Positions 50,558 to 59,065 are shown, counted from the first letter of the stretch. The stretch: 64,000 nucleotides of DNA from Paenibacillus durus ATCC 35681 (GCF_000993825.1 NZ_CP011114.1:2728001-2792000), one strand, 5' to 3'. The notes: generated from the letters alone by a model not told the origin. Translations and numbers: made by a program.

Positions 50558-51251
50558 CGGTCTTCACTTCCTTTCCAACGTGGGCTCCAGGGTGGACCGT
50601 TAATCCGGTTCGGTATTCCACCAGCCCGGCGGAACAGCCCTCGCCGATAATAACATGATTTCCTCTGATCACATCCGCATTTGTATATTCCAAGTCCAGA
50701 TTATCTCCCTCGATGACCTTAGCGGAAAGCACCGGTTTCAGTTTCGGAATGATTCCGCCGAGCAGCCGGTTCCATAGACTCTGATCCCCCTGACGGACCT
50801 TCAGCGTCTCCACTCCGATCTCATGAGCCTGCCCTGCTCCTGCCAGCCGGACATCCATTCGCCCCGCGTTCAGCAGCCCCTCAATTGTGAATCCGCCCAC
50901 ACCTCTGAATTCCTCCAGCTCACAATCCCCTTTTGCGGTCATCAGTCCGTTCAGCACACAGCTCTCTCCTGCGATGCCGCCATCGACATGGAGGATGCCG
51001 TCCAATTTCATGGTATTCATCCGCAGAGGACCTTCAAGGTTCATTATACCATTGACTTCTATTTCTATGGTCTCCAGCTCGCCTTTCACCCGAATCTGAC
51101 CGTTCGCCTTGAATAACCTCGCACTTAGCGAATCCATTACTTTCCCCACTCCGTCTATAAGGACTTTGTCGTAAGCTCCTCCCGCAGCGCTGCCGACTCC
51201 ATTAAGGATAAGATCAGGCCGCTGTCCTATCCCCTTATCTTCCTCTGTCAC
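50550..51251 (-). CDS. Bactofilin-like polymer-forming protein (YhbE type)
   Basis: A 233-residue paralogue of the next gene with the same beta-repeat pattern (SARLFKANGQIRVKGELETI, MNTMKLDGILHVDGGIAGES). The start is a GTG at 51251 immediately after the YhbD-like stop. The two bactofilins probably form hetero- or homopolymers together and share one transcript with the YhbD-like regulator. Confidence 0.8.
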   Translation of the reverse strand: MTEEDKGIGQRPDLILNGVGSAAGGAYDKVLIDGVGKVMDSLSARLFKANGQIRVKGELETIEIEVNGIMNLEGPLRMNTMKLDGILHVDGGIAGESCVLNGLMTAKGDCELEEFRGVGGFTIEGLLNAGRMDVRLAGAGQAHEIGVETLKVRQGDQSLWNRLLGGIIPKLKPVLSAKVIEGDNLDLEYTNADVIRGNHVIIGEGCSAGLVEYRTGLTVHPGAHVGKEVKTGD

Positions 51252-51252
51252 C

Positions 51253-51885
51253 CTACGATAACCTCCCTTTCAACTGTTCAACCAAATCTCCGAGCGCCAC
51301 TTTCGCAACGAGCCGGACGCCCTCATCGAAGAAGAGTTCCGCCGGCGACGGCGCAAGCAGAAATAAGGCAACGCCCATTTTCCGGACAAAATAAAGCTCG
51401 CAAGGCTTACCCGTCAGCGCGCCGGCATGCTTTTCCAGCGTTCGCAGCAGCAGCTTTCCTTCATCCAGACTCATGTCCCCTTTGGCAAGCAAAGTGTCCG
51501 CCGCATACAAATGCAGAAGCTGCCCGAAGGAATACAAGCCCTCCTTGCTCTGAACCGCCGCTCCATATGCAGACATCGCAATATCCGTAACAATGTTTCG
51601 TTCTATTATAGCCTCTTTGCTCAAGCGGATCTCGCTGTACCCTTCCGTGTCGGACAGTCTGCTGGCCAGTTCGTCAAGCGAAAGATCATCCTTCATATTT
51701 AGGATATTTCGAATCCGGGCTTGAATCAGCATTCTTGGAAAAAAGGTCTCCTGTCCAGTAAACGTGGATTTGCGGATAAACCATTCTTCCGGAATGAGCT
51801 GCTTACGCTTCCAGCGGTAAAGCTGGCCGTATGAAATTCCGGTAAGGTCCAGGAGCTCTTTTTTTGAGATTAAATCATCCTTCAT
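51253..51885 (-). CDS. YhbD-like MerR-type HTH protein (DUF4004)
   Basis: I place the start at ATG 51885 (MKDDLISKKELLDLTGISYG) behind GAGGTG. The 210-residue protein has an N-terminal MerR-type helix-turn-helix (residues about 6-70, with SYGQLYRWKRKQLIPEEWF) and a helical C-terminal domain typical of YhbD. It leads the bactofilin operon and probably autoregulates it. A GTAACAT/ATGTTAC dyad lies 24 bases upstream. Confidence 0.82.
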   Translation of the reverse strand: MKDDLISKKELLDLTGISYGQLYRWKRKQLIPEEWFIRKSTFTGQETFFPRMLIQARIRNILNMKDDLSLDELASRLSDTEGYSEIRLSKEAIIERNIVTDIAMSAYGAAVQSKEGLYSFGQLLHLYAADTLLAKGDMSLDEGKLLLRTLEKHAGALTGKPCELYFVRKMGVALFLLAPSPAELFFDEGVRLVAKVALGDLVEQLKGRLS

Positions 51886-51908
51886 TTTCTTCACCTCATA
51901 AACACACT

Positions 51909-51926
51909 GTAACATAACAATGTTAC
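51909..51926 (-). promoter_or_regulatory. Candidate operator of the YhbD-bactofilin operon
   Basis: GTAACAT (51909-51915) and ATGTTAC (51920-51926) form a perfect dyad with a four-base centre in front of the operon. Confidence 0.5.
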
Positions 51927-51965
51927 GATGTAAACGGACGATGGCTGTGAGCTCGTTATATATGG

Positions 51966-51993
51966 TTAACTATTGGTGTTTTGTTGGTATAAT
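51966..51993 (+). promoter_or_regulatory. Extended -10 promoter of the DeoR gene
   Basis: TGGTATAAT supplies an extended -10 (TATAAT at 51988-51993). The -35 (TTAACT, 51966-51971) is weak, which fits an extended -10 promoter. Confidence 0.6.
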
Positions 51994-52046
51994 GTACTTA
52001 AAGGTAAAGGGCAGTAACATTAATCGAATACTAAGGATGGATCGAC

Positions 52047-52805
52047 ATGTTAAAGACCAAACGCATTAAGCAAATTCAGGATTATATCATTGAACACAAC
52101 ACTGTATCGCTCGACGAACTTGTTACTGTATTCGATGTTTCCAAAAATACAATTAGGCGGGATATCCAGGAACTGGTTGAAGGCGGGGAAGTTAAGAAGG
52201 TGTATGGCGGTGTATCCGCGGTAAATCCGCCTCTCATTTCCTTTAACGACAGAAAGTCGCGAAACCACAGCGAAAAACAGAGAATTGCCAAAACCGCAGC
52301 CGAGTATGTAACTGACGGGGATATTATCTACATTGATTCCGGAACAACCACTCTTGAGATGATTGAATATATTAAACATTTGAACCTGACCGTTATTACG
52401 AGCAATCTTGATGTCATCCTTGGTTCTCTGCCTTACGGCAATTTGAATGTCATTTCGACGGGCGGTGTTCTGGAGCGCAAGACAAAATCATTTGCCAGCA
52501 TCAAAAATATGGACCTGCTGAAAGCGTACAATATAAATAAAGCCTTTATGGCTTCAACCGGCATCTCGCTTTCGAGCGGCGTAACCAATTCATCCCCGCT
52601 CGAAAGCGAAATCAAGCAGATCGTAGTCGAACGCAGCCAGGAAGTGTTCTTGCTTGTAGACCACAACAAATTTGGTAAGTATGCGCTCATGACCTACTGC
52701 AAACTGGAAGATATCGATTATTTGATTACCGACAGCCTGCCGGGGAGCGACTACCAGCAGTTTGCCCAGGAGAACAATATCAAGCTTGTTGCAGCTGATG
52801 AATAA
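52047..52805 (+). CDS. DeoR-family transcriptional regulator
   Basis: A 252-residue regulator with the DeoR helix-turn-helix (VSLDELVTVFDVSKNTIRRD) at residues about 18-50. The C-terminal DeoRC phosphosugar-sensing domain has the family loops DGDIIYIDSGTTTLEM and LSSGVTNSSPLESEIKQ. It responds to a phosphorylated sugar intermediate. No sugar operon is adjacent, so its target is elsewhere or it acts only on itself. Its ATG follows AAGGATGG. Confidence 0.9.
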   Translation: MLKTKRIKQIQDYIIEHNTVSLDELVTVFDVSKNTIRRDIQELVEGGEVKKVYGGVSAVNPPLISFNDRKSRNHSEKQRIAKTAAEYVTDGDIIYIDSGTTTLEMIEYIKHLNLTVITSNLDVILGSLPYGNLNVISTGGVLERKTKSFASIKNMDLLKAYNINKAFMASTGISLSSGVTNSSPLESEIKQIVVERSQEVFLLVDHNKFGKYALMTYCKLEDIDYLITDSLPGSDYQQFAQENNIKLVAADE

Positions 52806-52841
52806 CAGACGGCAAGCCAAATATAAGCGCCTGATCACGCA

Positions 52842-52889
52842 AGAGCGCGTTCCCTCCAAAGCCGGAGAGGACGCGCTCTAATTGTTTAT
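52842..52889. terminator. Terminator between deoR-like gene and ctc
   Basis: AGAGCGCGTTCCCTCC (52842-52857) pairs with GGAGAGGACGCGCTCT (52864-52879), with T-rich sequence on the plus strand. It can serve both convergent genes. Confidence 0.8.
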
Positions 52890-52910
52890 TTTTCAATTGC
52901 AAGCAGGCAA

Positions 52911-53522
52911 TCAAGCTTTCGCTCCTTCGGCAGCCTCTTCCGCCGCCGGTTCCGCAGCCCCTTCTTCGGCCGCAGGCTCTGCCTGGACGGCTGGCGGCGC
53001 GATCTTAACGACCAGCGTTTCGGGGTCTGTCAGCACTTCCCATCCCGCATTCTTCGGCAGGTCTGAAACAAGCAGATGATCGCCGATTTCCAGATTGCTG
53101 ACGTCCACTTCGAATACGGATTCCAGCTTGTCCGGCAGTGTGCGGATTTCCAGCTCATGCAGCTCGACCGTCTGCACTCCTCCGGCCTTAACCCCTTCAG
53201 GCGTTCCGGTAAAATGCAGGGCTACCTTGGTGTCCAGCTCGGCTTTCAAATCAATGACATGGAAGTCGATATGCAGCAGCTTTTTGGTCAAAGGCTCGCG
53301 CTGCACGCCCTGAATAATCACATCTTTGGTGCCGGATGCCGGCAGCTCCGCCTTCAAAATCGCACGCGGATTTTTGCTCAGAATACTGTCTATCGTTTTT
53401 GCATCCGCGCTAAGGGAAAGGGATTCAGAACCCGCACCGTAGATGACAACAGGCACCAGGCCCTGTCTCCGCTGCGCGGCAGGCTTCCCGGTTCTTTCCG
53501 TCAAACGTACTGCTTCACTCAT
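52911..53522 (-). CDS. ctc: 50S ribosomal protein L25 / general stress protein Ctc
   Basis: I place the start at ATG 53522 behind AGGAGG. The 203-residue protein has the L25 domain that binds 5S rRNA (residues about 5-95; LTERTGKPAAQRRQGLVPVV, VIIQGVQREPLTKKLLHIDF) and the TL5/Ctc C-terminal beta domain (about 95-185). It ends in an acidic Ala/Glu tail. In Bacillus the protein is induced by stress and bound to ribosomes. Here the promoter is plain sigma-A, and the leader carries an inverted repeat. Confidence 0.93.
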   Translation of the reverse strand: MSEAVRLTERTGKPAAQRRQGLVPVVIYGAGSESLSLSADAKTIDSILSKNPRAILKAELPASGTKDVIIQGVQREPLTKKLLHIDFHVIDLKAELDTKVALHFTGTPEGVKAGGVQTVELHELEIRTLPDKLESVFEVDVSNLEIGDHLLVSDLPKNAGWEVLTDPETLVVKIAPPAVQAEPAAEEGAAEPAAEEAAEGAKA

Positions 53523-53557
53523 TACCAATTCCTCCTAAGTATGGATTTAAAAACATA

Positions 53558-53588
53558 AGACCGATTAGATCTATACTCTAATCAGTCT
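53558..53588 (-). repeat. Inverted repeat in the ctc leader
   Basis: AGACCGATTAGA (53558-53569) and TCTAATCAGTCT (53577-53588) match at 11 of 12 positions around a 7-base centre. It lies between the promoter and the ribosome site, so it may be an RNA hairpin or a protein site. Confidence 0.5.
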
Positions 53589-53619
53589 CTTATTAACCCT
53601 ATTGCTGTGTTGTGGAACC

Positions 53620-53648
53620 AGTATAGCACTCCAGAAAGCGGGAGTCAA
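53620..53648 (-). promoter_or_regulatory. Sigma-A promoter of ctc
   Basis: On the minus strand TTGACT (53648-53643) and TATACT (53625-53620) are spaced by 17 bases. Confidence 0.7.
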
Positions 53649-53780
53649 AATTGCCTTTTTACCCAAAATAATCCAAATTTCGCGATTTTCTGCCTTTGGT
53701 CAATATTATTCGATACTAACTCGCTTTTTGTCCGGAGAGAGAGTAAAATAACGGTAATCCATGTAACAGGAGTGATGAAT

Positions 53781-54074
53781 ATGCGGCAAATTTCTTCAGA
53801 AGAAGGACGGTTTTACATCGCCGGAGATGGTGAAGACCTTGCTGAAATTACATACAAGCTGGACAATTCCAAGACAATGATCGTCGATCATACGTATGTA
53901 TCGGAACAACTGCGGGGTCAGGGAGCAGGCGAACAGCTGGTCAAGGCGGTTGTAGAAAAAGCAAGAAATGAGGGACTATCTGTCCTCCCTCAATGCTCCT
54001 ACGCCGCGCATCAATTCAAGAAGCATCCCGAGTACGGGGACGTGCTGAATGAGAACGGAAGCGGTCTGTCTTAA
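53781..54074 (+). CDS. GNAT-like N-acetyltransferase (YjdJ type)
   Basis: I place the start at ATG 53781 (MRQISSEEGRFYIAG) behind GGAG. Upstream in-frame ATGs would encode unlikely sequence crossing the ctc promoter. The 97-residue protein is a minimal YjdJ-type acetyltransferase (MIVDHTYVSEQLRGQGAGEQ, SVLPQCSYAAHQFKKHPEY), with the RGQGAG acetyl-CoA loop. The family's substrate is unknown. It is monocistronic. Confidence 0.85.
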   Translation: MRQISSEEGRFYIAGDGEDLAEITYKLDNSKTMIVDHTYVSEQLRGQGAGEQLVKAVVEKARNEGLSVLPQCSYAAHQFKKHPEYGDVLNENGSGLS

Positions 54075-54144
54075 ACAAACTGCCCGTTATTCGCAGCAAA
54101 ATGTCCGCCCGGGCTGCGATTCCAATGATTAGGAGGAAACGGGT

Positions 54145-55002
54145 TTGGCGACACAGGAAATTTTACACGAAATAGAGGAATTACAGCGCCGCTGCGAAGA
54201 GTATGACGGCATATCGCTGAAGCTCAACTGGGACTCGCTGCGAAGCGAGCCGGGGGCCGGAGGCGCTCAGTGGCTCTACACTTACGAGGAGGGACTGCTG
54301 GCGGGATTTATCGGACTGTACAGCTTCGGCAGCGAAGTTGAAGTTTGCGGAATGGTGCGGCCCGGCTACCGCCGGCGCGGCATCTTCACCACCCTGTGGC
54401 AGCAGGCTTATAAACAGATCGTCCGCAAGAAGGCGAAGAGCATACTGCTCAACGCGCCTGCAGCTTCCAAATCCGCCGCAGGCTTTCTGAAGACCCTGCC
54501 GATCGAGTTCAATCATGCGGAATACCAGATGAAATGGGACTATGACAAGGCAGAGGAACGTTCGGCTTTCGAGAACAAGATTTTGCCTGATGACATGGTG
54601 ATCCTTCGTCCCGCCCGCGCCGATGAGAAGAGACTGCTCGCCGTTCTCGACAGCATGGGCTTCAACACGACGCTGGAAGAAGCGGTAGAAATGTATGAAG
54701 AGCTGGATGGAGAAAGCAGCAATGAGCATATCATTATTGAGCTTGACGGGCAGCCCGTAGGCAAAATGCGGCTGTGGACAGAACATCACGAAACGTGGAT
54801 CTACGCCTTCACCGTAGATGAGAAAATGCGGGGCCGGGGCATCGGGCGCAGCGCCCTTATTCAGACGATTCAACGGGAAAGACGCCTCGGCAACGGTATT
54901 TATCTGGAAGTCGCACTGGACAATCCGAATGCGCTCGGATTGTATGAGAGCTGCGGATTCGTCATAACCAATAAGCAGGATTACTATCGTTATATCGGCT
55001 AG
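54145..55002 (+). CDS. Two-domain GNAT acetyltransferase
   Basis: A 285-residue protein with a TTG start behind AGGAGG. Two acetyltransferase domains are visible: residues about 45-130 with acetyl-CoA loop RPGYRRRGIFTTLWQQ, and residues about 150-284 with DEKMRGRGIGRSALIQT and the terminal ALGLYESCGFV motif. Tandem GNATs of this kind acetylate small molecules or aminoglycosides; the substrate here is unknown. A strong hairpin at 55058-55089 (GACCCTATGG arms) ends the gene. Confidence 0.87.
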   Translation: MATQEILHEIEELQRRCEEYDGISLKLNWDSLRSEPGAGGAQWLYTYEEGLLAGFIGLYSFGSEVEVCGMVRPGYRRRGIFTTLWQQAYKQIVRKKAKSILLNAPAASKSAAGFLKTLPIEFNHAEYQMKWDYDKAEERSAFENKILPDDMVILRPARADEKRLLAVLDSMGFNTTLEEAVEMYEELDGESSNEHIIIELDGQPVGKMRLWTEHHETWIYAFTVDEKMRGRGIGRSALIQTIQRERRLGNGIYLEVALDNPNALGLYESCGFVITNKQDYYRYIG

Positions 55003-55057
55003 ACAAGTTAGATGACCACTAAGCGTGAAAGATCCGCCGGGAAACCGGCAGCATGAA

Positions 55058-55089
55058 GACCCTATGGTCCGGATACGGTCCATAGGGTC
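55058..55089 (+). terminator. Terminator of the tandem GNAT gene
   Basis: GACCCTATGG (55058-55067) pairs with CCATAGGGTC (55080-55089), followed by CTTGTGTG. The T tract is weak. Confidence 0.5.
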
Positions 55090-55117
55090 CTTGTGTGTCA
55101 CAGCGCGGCAGCATGGG

Positions 55118-55876
55118 TCACATCAGGAGATGCCTTGACAAGCTGTTCTCAGCGGCTCTGCTTCGGCTTTCACCCTTTGACGCGCAGTCTGCGCATCCGC
55201 TGCTTCGCTCGCCATTCCATACGGCCAGCAGCCTTAAGTAATCGAGCGAGGCTTCCAGTGTATAGGCATTTCCGTCGTAGCGGCGCATCTCCCCCTCCAT
55301 CAAATAATGGAGCTCCACACTCTCGGGCGGCGCGCCGAAAGTCTTGCGGCAGAACACGTTGGCCATATGTATAAATCCCCGGGCAACCTCCTCATTTCCG
55401 CATACCATGAACTTTTGCACATTCAGTCCGCCTCCTCTGCTGCGGGAGTGCCAGACCAATTGAAAGATGATGGACAGGTTCATTTGGAGTTCAGGTACAG
55501 GAACATACCACTGTTCATACAGCATGAACGGAACCTCTCCGGCATGGCAGCTGCTCACTAGACGGACCAGCGCATCGGATATCGTATTTTTAACCTCCCA
55601 GTAGTGCAACAGTGAAAGGAAGGACCGGGACTGCGGAGGCCATCTCCGCTCCAGAAGAAACTGAATAGGCGTCTGACTGCGAACCTCGGGCGTTAAGCTG
55701 TAATAGTCATTTAACGTATGACCGACCGCATACTGCACCTGCTGCCGCCACAAAGGCAGTTCTTTTCCGCCTCCGCTTGCCTCCGCCATATCCAGCAACG
55801 CACGCTCTGCGACATAATCGTGTAATTTACGAAGACGGGGGACCGGATTAGCGGCTGCGCCGCATGCCGCGCTCAT
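55118..55876 (-). CDS. Hypothetical protein in an iron-regulated flavodoxin operon (YkuO-like position)
   Basis: A 252-residue cytosolic protein with many aromatic residues and several Cys near the end (SSGCADCASKG). I recognise no domain. It starts at an ATG one base after the flavodoxin stop, so the two are one operon under the Fur box at 56425. In Bacillus subtilis the Fur-regulated ykuNOP operon has the order flavodoxin, YkuO (unknown function), flavodoxin. The position suggests a YkuO-like role in iron starvation, but I cannot confirm homology by eye. Confidence 0.6.
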   Translation of the reverse strand: MSAACGAAANPVPRLRKLHDYVAERALLDMAEASGGGKELPLWRQQVQYAVGHTLNDYYSLTPEVRSQTPIQFLLERRWPPQSRSFLSLLHYWEVKNTISDALVRLVSSCHAGEVPFMLYEQWYVPVPELQMNLSIIFQLVWHSRSRGGGLNVQKFMVCGNEEVARGFIHMANVFCRKTFGAPPESVELHYLMEGEMRRYDGNAYTLEASLDYLRLLAVWNGERSSGCADCASKGESRSRAAENSLSRHLLM

Positions 55877-55877
55877 C

Positions 55878-56330
55878 TTAAGATACCCCTACGCAGGCCA
55901 TGGCAAAACGCTGTCCGAATTTGCGGCAATCCTCTTTCTCCATAGCAGTCGGCCCATATTCTATTTTCAGACTCGTCTGTACAACGACGGCGCCTCTTTC
56001 CTTCAGCTTTTCTTCAATCAGGTCAACCGCACCGCAATAGACGTCATACCCGGAGTCGCCGCTTCCGAATACGGCGGCCTTTCTGCCTGCTAAGTCTATT
56101 TCATCCAGCTCCTCATAGAAATCGAGGAATTCATCCGGCACTTCTCCGTCTCCCCAGGTGTAGGCTCCCAAGACCGCACCATCATAGGATGCGATATCGA
56201 AGGCGCTGCAGTCGGTGACCGATTTCATGATCGTCTCCCCTCCCGATTGGCGGATTCCCTCCGCGATCAGTTCCGCTATTTCCTCTGTATTGCCCGTCAG
56301 GCTGGCATATACCACTAATATTTTAGTCAT
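55878..56330 (-). CDS. Flavodoxin
   Basis: A 150-residue flavodoxin with the FMN-phosphate loop YASLTGNTEEIAELIAEG at the start, LGAYTWGDGEVPDEFLDFYE in the middle and AVFGSGDSGYDVYCGAVDL as the second FMN loop. Flavodoxins replace ferredoxin as electron carriers when iron is short. A Fur box 95 bases upstream fits that role. It leads a two-gene operon with a hypothetical protein. Confidence 0.95.
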   Translation of the reverse strand: MTKILVVYASLTGNTEEIAELIAEGIRQSGGETIMKSVTDCSAFDIASYDGAVLGAYTWGDGEVPDEFLDFYEELDEIDLAGRKAAVFGSGDSGYDVYCGAVDLIEEKLKERGAVVVQTSLKIEYGPTAMEKEDCRKFGQRFAMACVGVS

Positions 56331-56424
56331 GTTCCATATCCTCCCCTAAATGACAGAAAGCCGTTATTGAAAACACTGAAAGTATCCCTTCTCCAGCAGC
56401 GGTGCGGGATATAGACCTATTCTA

Positions 56425-56443
56425 TTGATAATGATTATCAATG
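56425..56443 (-). promoter_or_regulatory. Fur box of the flavodoxin operon
   Basis: TTGATAATGATTATCAATG matches the Fur consensus (GATAATGATTATC core) almost perfectly. It lies upstream of the flavodoxin start and predicts derepression under iron limitation. Confidence 0.85.
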
Positions 56444-56588
56444 TCAATAAGGTTTTGCAGCTGAATGCTTGCCTGCGTTTTTCACAGCCCGGCAGAACGG
56501 CTTTCTTTATCATGACTTTTATAGAATCGATACAGCCGATGCATCTAAAAAGCAGTGTTTACGCGATTGTCTTCAGCAGCCCGGCCGT

Positions 56589-56618
56589 TTGTTATAAACC
56601 GGCAAAATGATGTACAAT
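56589..56618 (+). promoter_or_regulatory. Promoter of the methyltransferase gene
   Basis: TTGTTA (56589-56594) and TACAAT (56613-56618) are 18 bases apart. Confidence 0.45.
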
Positions 56619-56652
56619 ATAGGCTAAATGAATTTTTGAAGGATGGATTAAC

Positions 56653-57516
56653 ATGTACATGGCTCGGGACTGGAAGGATTATGAGATCATCGATACTGGA
56701 GGCGGAGAAAAGCTGGAGCGCTGGGGGGATATCATTCTTCGGCGGCCCGACCCGCAAATTATATGGCCGCTTCCAAAGGAAACGCCGCAGTGGAAGGATG
56801 TCCACGGACATTATCATCGCAGTTCATCAGGCGGCGGCCACTGGGAAATGAAGAAGAGCATACCTGACAGCTGGAGCATCAGCTACGGCAAGCTTAGATT
56901 CCATCTTCGTCCAACCAACTTCAAGCATACGGGATTATTCCCGGAGCAGGCGGCCAACTGGAGCTGGATGATGGACAAGATTGCGGGCGCGGGACGCAAA
57001 ATACAAGTGCTTAACCTGTTCGCATACACCGGCGGCGCAACCGTCGCGGCGGCCAGCGCAGGCGCTTCGGTCGTGCATGTCGACGCGGCCAAAGGCATGG
57101 TACAGTGGGCAAAAGAAAACCTGCAGCTGTCCGGCCTCGGAGAGCGTCCGGTCCGGTTCATCACCGACGACGTCTTCAAATTTGTCCAGCGTGAACAGCG
57201 CCGTGGCAACAAATATGACGCGATTATTATGGACCCTCCCTCCTACGGCAGAGGCCCCGGCGGCGAGATGTGGAAGCTGGAGCAGAACTTGTATCCGTTT
57301 CTGGAAAGCTGCATGAGCATAATGAGCGACAACCCGCTCTTCCTGCTCATCAATTCCTATACGACCGGCATCTCCCCTACCGTTCTGGAGAACATGCTGG
57401 CCATGACGATGAAAGCTCGTTATGGAGGCATGCTCAGCTCCGGAGAGATCGGGCTGCCGATCACTTCCTCCGGGCTGAATCTGCCTTGCGGCATTCTCGG
57501 CCGCTGGGAGTCCTAG
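56653..57516 (+). CDS. Class I SAM-dependent rRNA methyltransferase family protein
   Basis: A 287-residue protein of the RlmI/PF10672-like methyltransferase group. The SAM-binding motif I is VLNLFAYTGGATVAAA, a second acidic loop is VHVDAAKGMVQWAKENL, and the catalytic-site motif is YDAIIMDPPSYGRGPGG. The N-terminal 100 residues match the family's substrate region (LRPTNFKHTGLFPEQAANW). It probably methylates rRNA; the exact base is unknown. It lies four bases before a pseudouridine synthase gene, forming an RNA-modification pair. Confidence 0.9.
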   Translation: MYMARDWKDYEIIDTGGGEKLERWGDIILRRPDPQIIWPLPKETPQWKDVHGHYHRSSSGGGHWEMKKSIPDSWSISYGKLRFHLRPTNFKHTGLFPEQAANWSWMMDKIAGAGRKIQVLNLFAYTGGATVAAASAGASVVHVDAAKGMVQWAKENLQLSGLGERPVRFITDDVFKFVQREQRRGNKYDAIIMDPPSYGRGPGGEMWKLEQNLYPFLESCMSIMSDNPLFLLINSYTTGISPTVLENMLAMTMKARYGGMLSSGEIGLPITSSGLNLPCGILGRWES

Positions 57517-57520
57517 AGCC

Positions 57521-58264
57521 ATGGTGCAGAGCGTGAATGGCGGACGGGAAGACGGACTGATGCCGGATTCCTTTCAGATTTTGTATGAAGATAACCATCT
57601 TCTTGGGATCGTTAAGCCGGTTAACATTCCCGTACAGGAGGATGCCACGGGAGATGCCGATCTGCTCACCCTGCTGAAAGAGGACGTCAAGCGGCGTTAT
57701 GATAAGCCCGGCAATGTCTATATGGGCCTCGTTCATCGGTTGGACCGTCCCGTCGGCGGAGCCATGGTGTTCGCCAAGACCTCCAAAGCGGCTTCGCGGT
57801 TATCGGAAAGTGTCCGCAGCCGGAACTTCCGTAAAGGCTATTTGACCGTCGTACACGGACGACTGCCTGCTCAGAACGGCAGATTGAGAAATATCCTGCT
57901 TAAAAACGCCAAGACGAACACGGTCACCGTTGTCCGGGAAGGCACACCGGGCGGCAAGGAAGCCATTTTGGATTATACCGTGCTGGGCTTCACCGAAGGC
58001 TTCAGTCTTGTAAAGGTTGACCTGCTTACCGGACGGTCTCATCAAATTCGCGTTCAGCTCGCCCATGCCGGCTGTCCGCTGTACGGAGACCAAAAATACG
58101 GAGCGTCCGTCAATAAGCCCGGGCAGCAAATCGCGCTGTGGTCCTCGCTCGTCGGATTCCCGCATCCCGTTACTAAGCAGGAAGTCGAACTGATCTCACT
58201 GCCTCCGCGTCAATATCCTTGGGACCTGTGGAACGCAGAGCTTCAGGAGCGGGCCCTACGGTAG
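57521..58264 (+). CDS. RluA-family pseudouridine synthase
   Basis: A 247-residue enzyme of the RluA group with catalytic Asp75 in VHRLDRPVGGAMVFAKTS. Further family segments are RNFRKGYLTVVHG, KVDLLTGRSHQIRVQLAHAG and PLYGDQKYG. It converts specific uridines of rRNA or tRNA to pseudouridine. The ATG at 57521 has GGAG ten bases upstream; ATG 57560 is an alternative. It is cotranscribed with the methyltransferase gene. Confidence 0.9.
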   Translation: MVQSVNGGREDGLMPDSFQILYEDNHLLGIVKPVNIPVQEDATGDADLLTLLKEDVKRRYDKPGNVYMGLVHRLDRPVGGAMVFAKTSKAASRLSESVRSRNFRKGYLTVVHGRLPAQNGRLRNILLKNAKTNTVTVVREGTPGGKEAILDYTVLGFTEGFSLVKVDLLTGRSHQIRVQLAHAGCPLYGDQKYGASVNKPGQQIALWSSLVGFPHPVTKQEVELISLPPRQYPWDLWNAELQERALR

Positions 58265-58339
58265 AAGCAGCGTCGCTGGTCATGCTTGCCGGGTGTTCCC
58301 ACAATAAGTCCATGTCAGCAAATTGCTGACCATTGCAAG

Positions 58340-58376
58340 AAGCAGGCTATTCCTCTGTGGGATAGGCCTGCTTTTG
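58340..58376 (+). terminator. Terminator of the RNA-modification operon
   Basis: AAGCAGGCTATTCC (58340-58353) pairs with GGGATAGGCCTGCTT (58359-58373) with one bulge, followed by TTTGTT. Confidence 0.75.
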
Positions 58377-58402
58377 TTATTTCTGCCCCGCCTAAGTCCC
58401 GG

Positions 58403-58843
58403 TTATCTGGTCATTTCCAGAGGGGTGGGTTCGTTTCCCGGAGCCACGAGTTTCCCCATCAAATACAGTAGAAGCTGCTGGTTATGGGCCGAAATATGGT
58501 CCAGCACTTCCGCGAAAAAATCGCTGCGGATCTTAAGGCCGCGCGCGGTTTCCTTCCTGCCGAGATCGGTTATGCTGACCCAGACGATCCGGCGGTCGGA
58601 AGCATCCCTGTCTCTGATAATCAGTCCGCCGCGCTCCATCCGGTCGAGCAGCATGGTCACCGCAGCAGGACTGGTAGCCAGATGCGGAGCCAAATCGGAA
58701 GGCTTGGCGGCTCCCTTTTCCTGAACTAGTTCAAGCACCGTAAGCTGGGCGTCGGTAAGCGTGGGAGCAAGCTTTGTATCCATATGAACCTTATAATCTT
58801 TAAGAATTTTATGCCATATTTTACTGAATTCAAAGGAGTTCAC
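58403..58843 (-). CDS. MarR-family transcriptional regulator
   Basis: I place the start at GTG 58843 because GGAAGGA precedes it. The frame is open further up but encodes unrelated sequence. The 146-residue protein has the MarR winged helix (KPSDLAPHLATSPAAVTMLL, then the wing RDRDASDRRIVWVSITD). No target gene is adjacent in an obvious pair, so its regulon is unknown. It lies between the convergent RNA-modification operon and parC. Confidence 0.88.
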   Translation of the reverse strand: MNSFEFSKIWHKILKDYKVHMDTKLAPTLTDAQLTVLELVQEKGAAKPSDLAPHLATSPAAVTMLLDRMERGGLIIRDRDASDRRIVWVSITDLGRKETARGLKIRSDFFAEVLDHISAHNQQLLLYLMGKLVAPGNEPTPLEMTR

Positions 58844-58986
58844 AGTTGTTCCTTCCTTTCTTGGCGAAAGATCCGTTATTAAGATATGTTCGCGGAAGAG
58901 TTTCCTTTTCCTGCAAGTGGAAAAAAATAAATAACTCCGTGAACTTTTACCCACAGAATAGACGTATTAATCAGTTTTCTTCCCAT

Positions 58987-59034
58987 AAAAAAGGCATCCG
59001 CGCCTCTGTCGAAAAGAAGCGGCGGATACCTTTT
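58987..59034 (-). terminator. Terminator of parC
   Basis: AAAAAAGGCATCCGC (58987-59001) pairs with GCGGATACCTTTT (59022-59034). The minus strand then reads TTTTTT. Confidence 0.75.
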
Positions 59035-59065
59035 GCGGTTTCTGCCGATATCGATAAATTCCGCT

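Noticed and set aside
53600..53640. Sigma-B type promoter (GTTCCA then GGGTTA) for ctc
   Set aside because: The match is weak, and a much better sigma-A promoter (TTGACT-17-TATACT) is in place just upstream.
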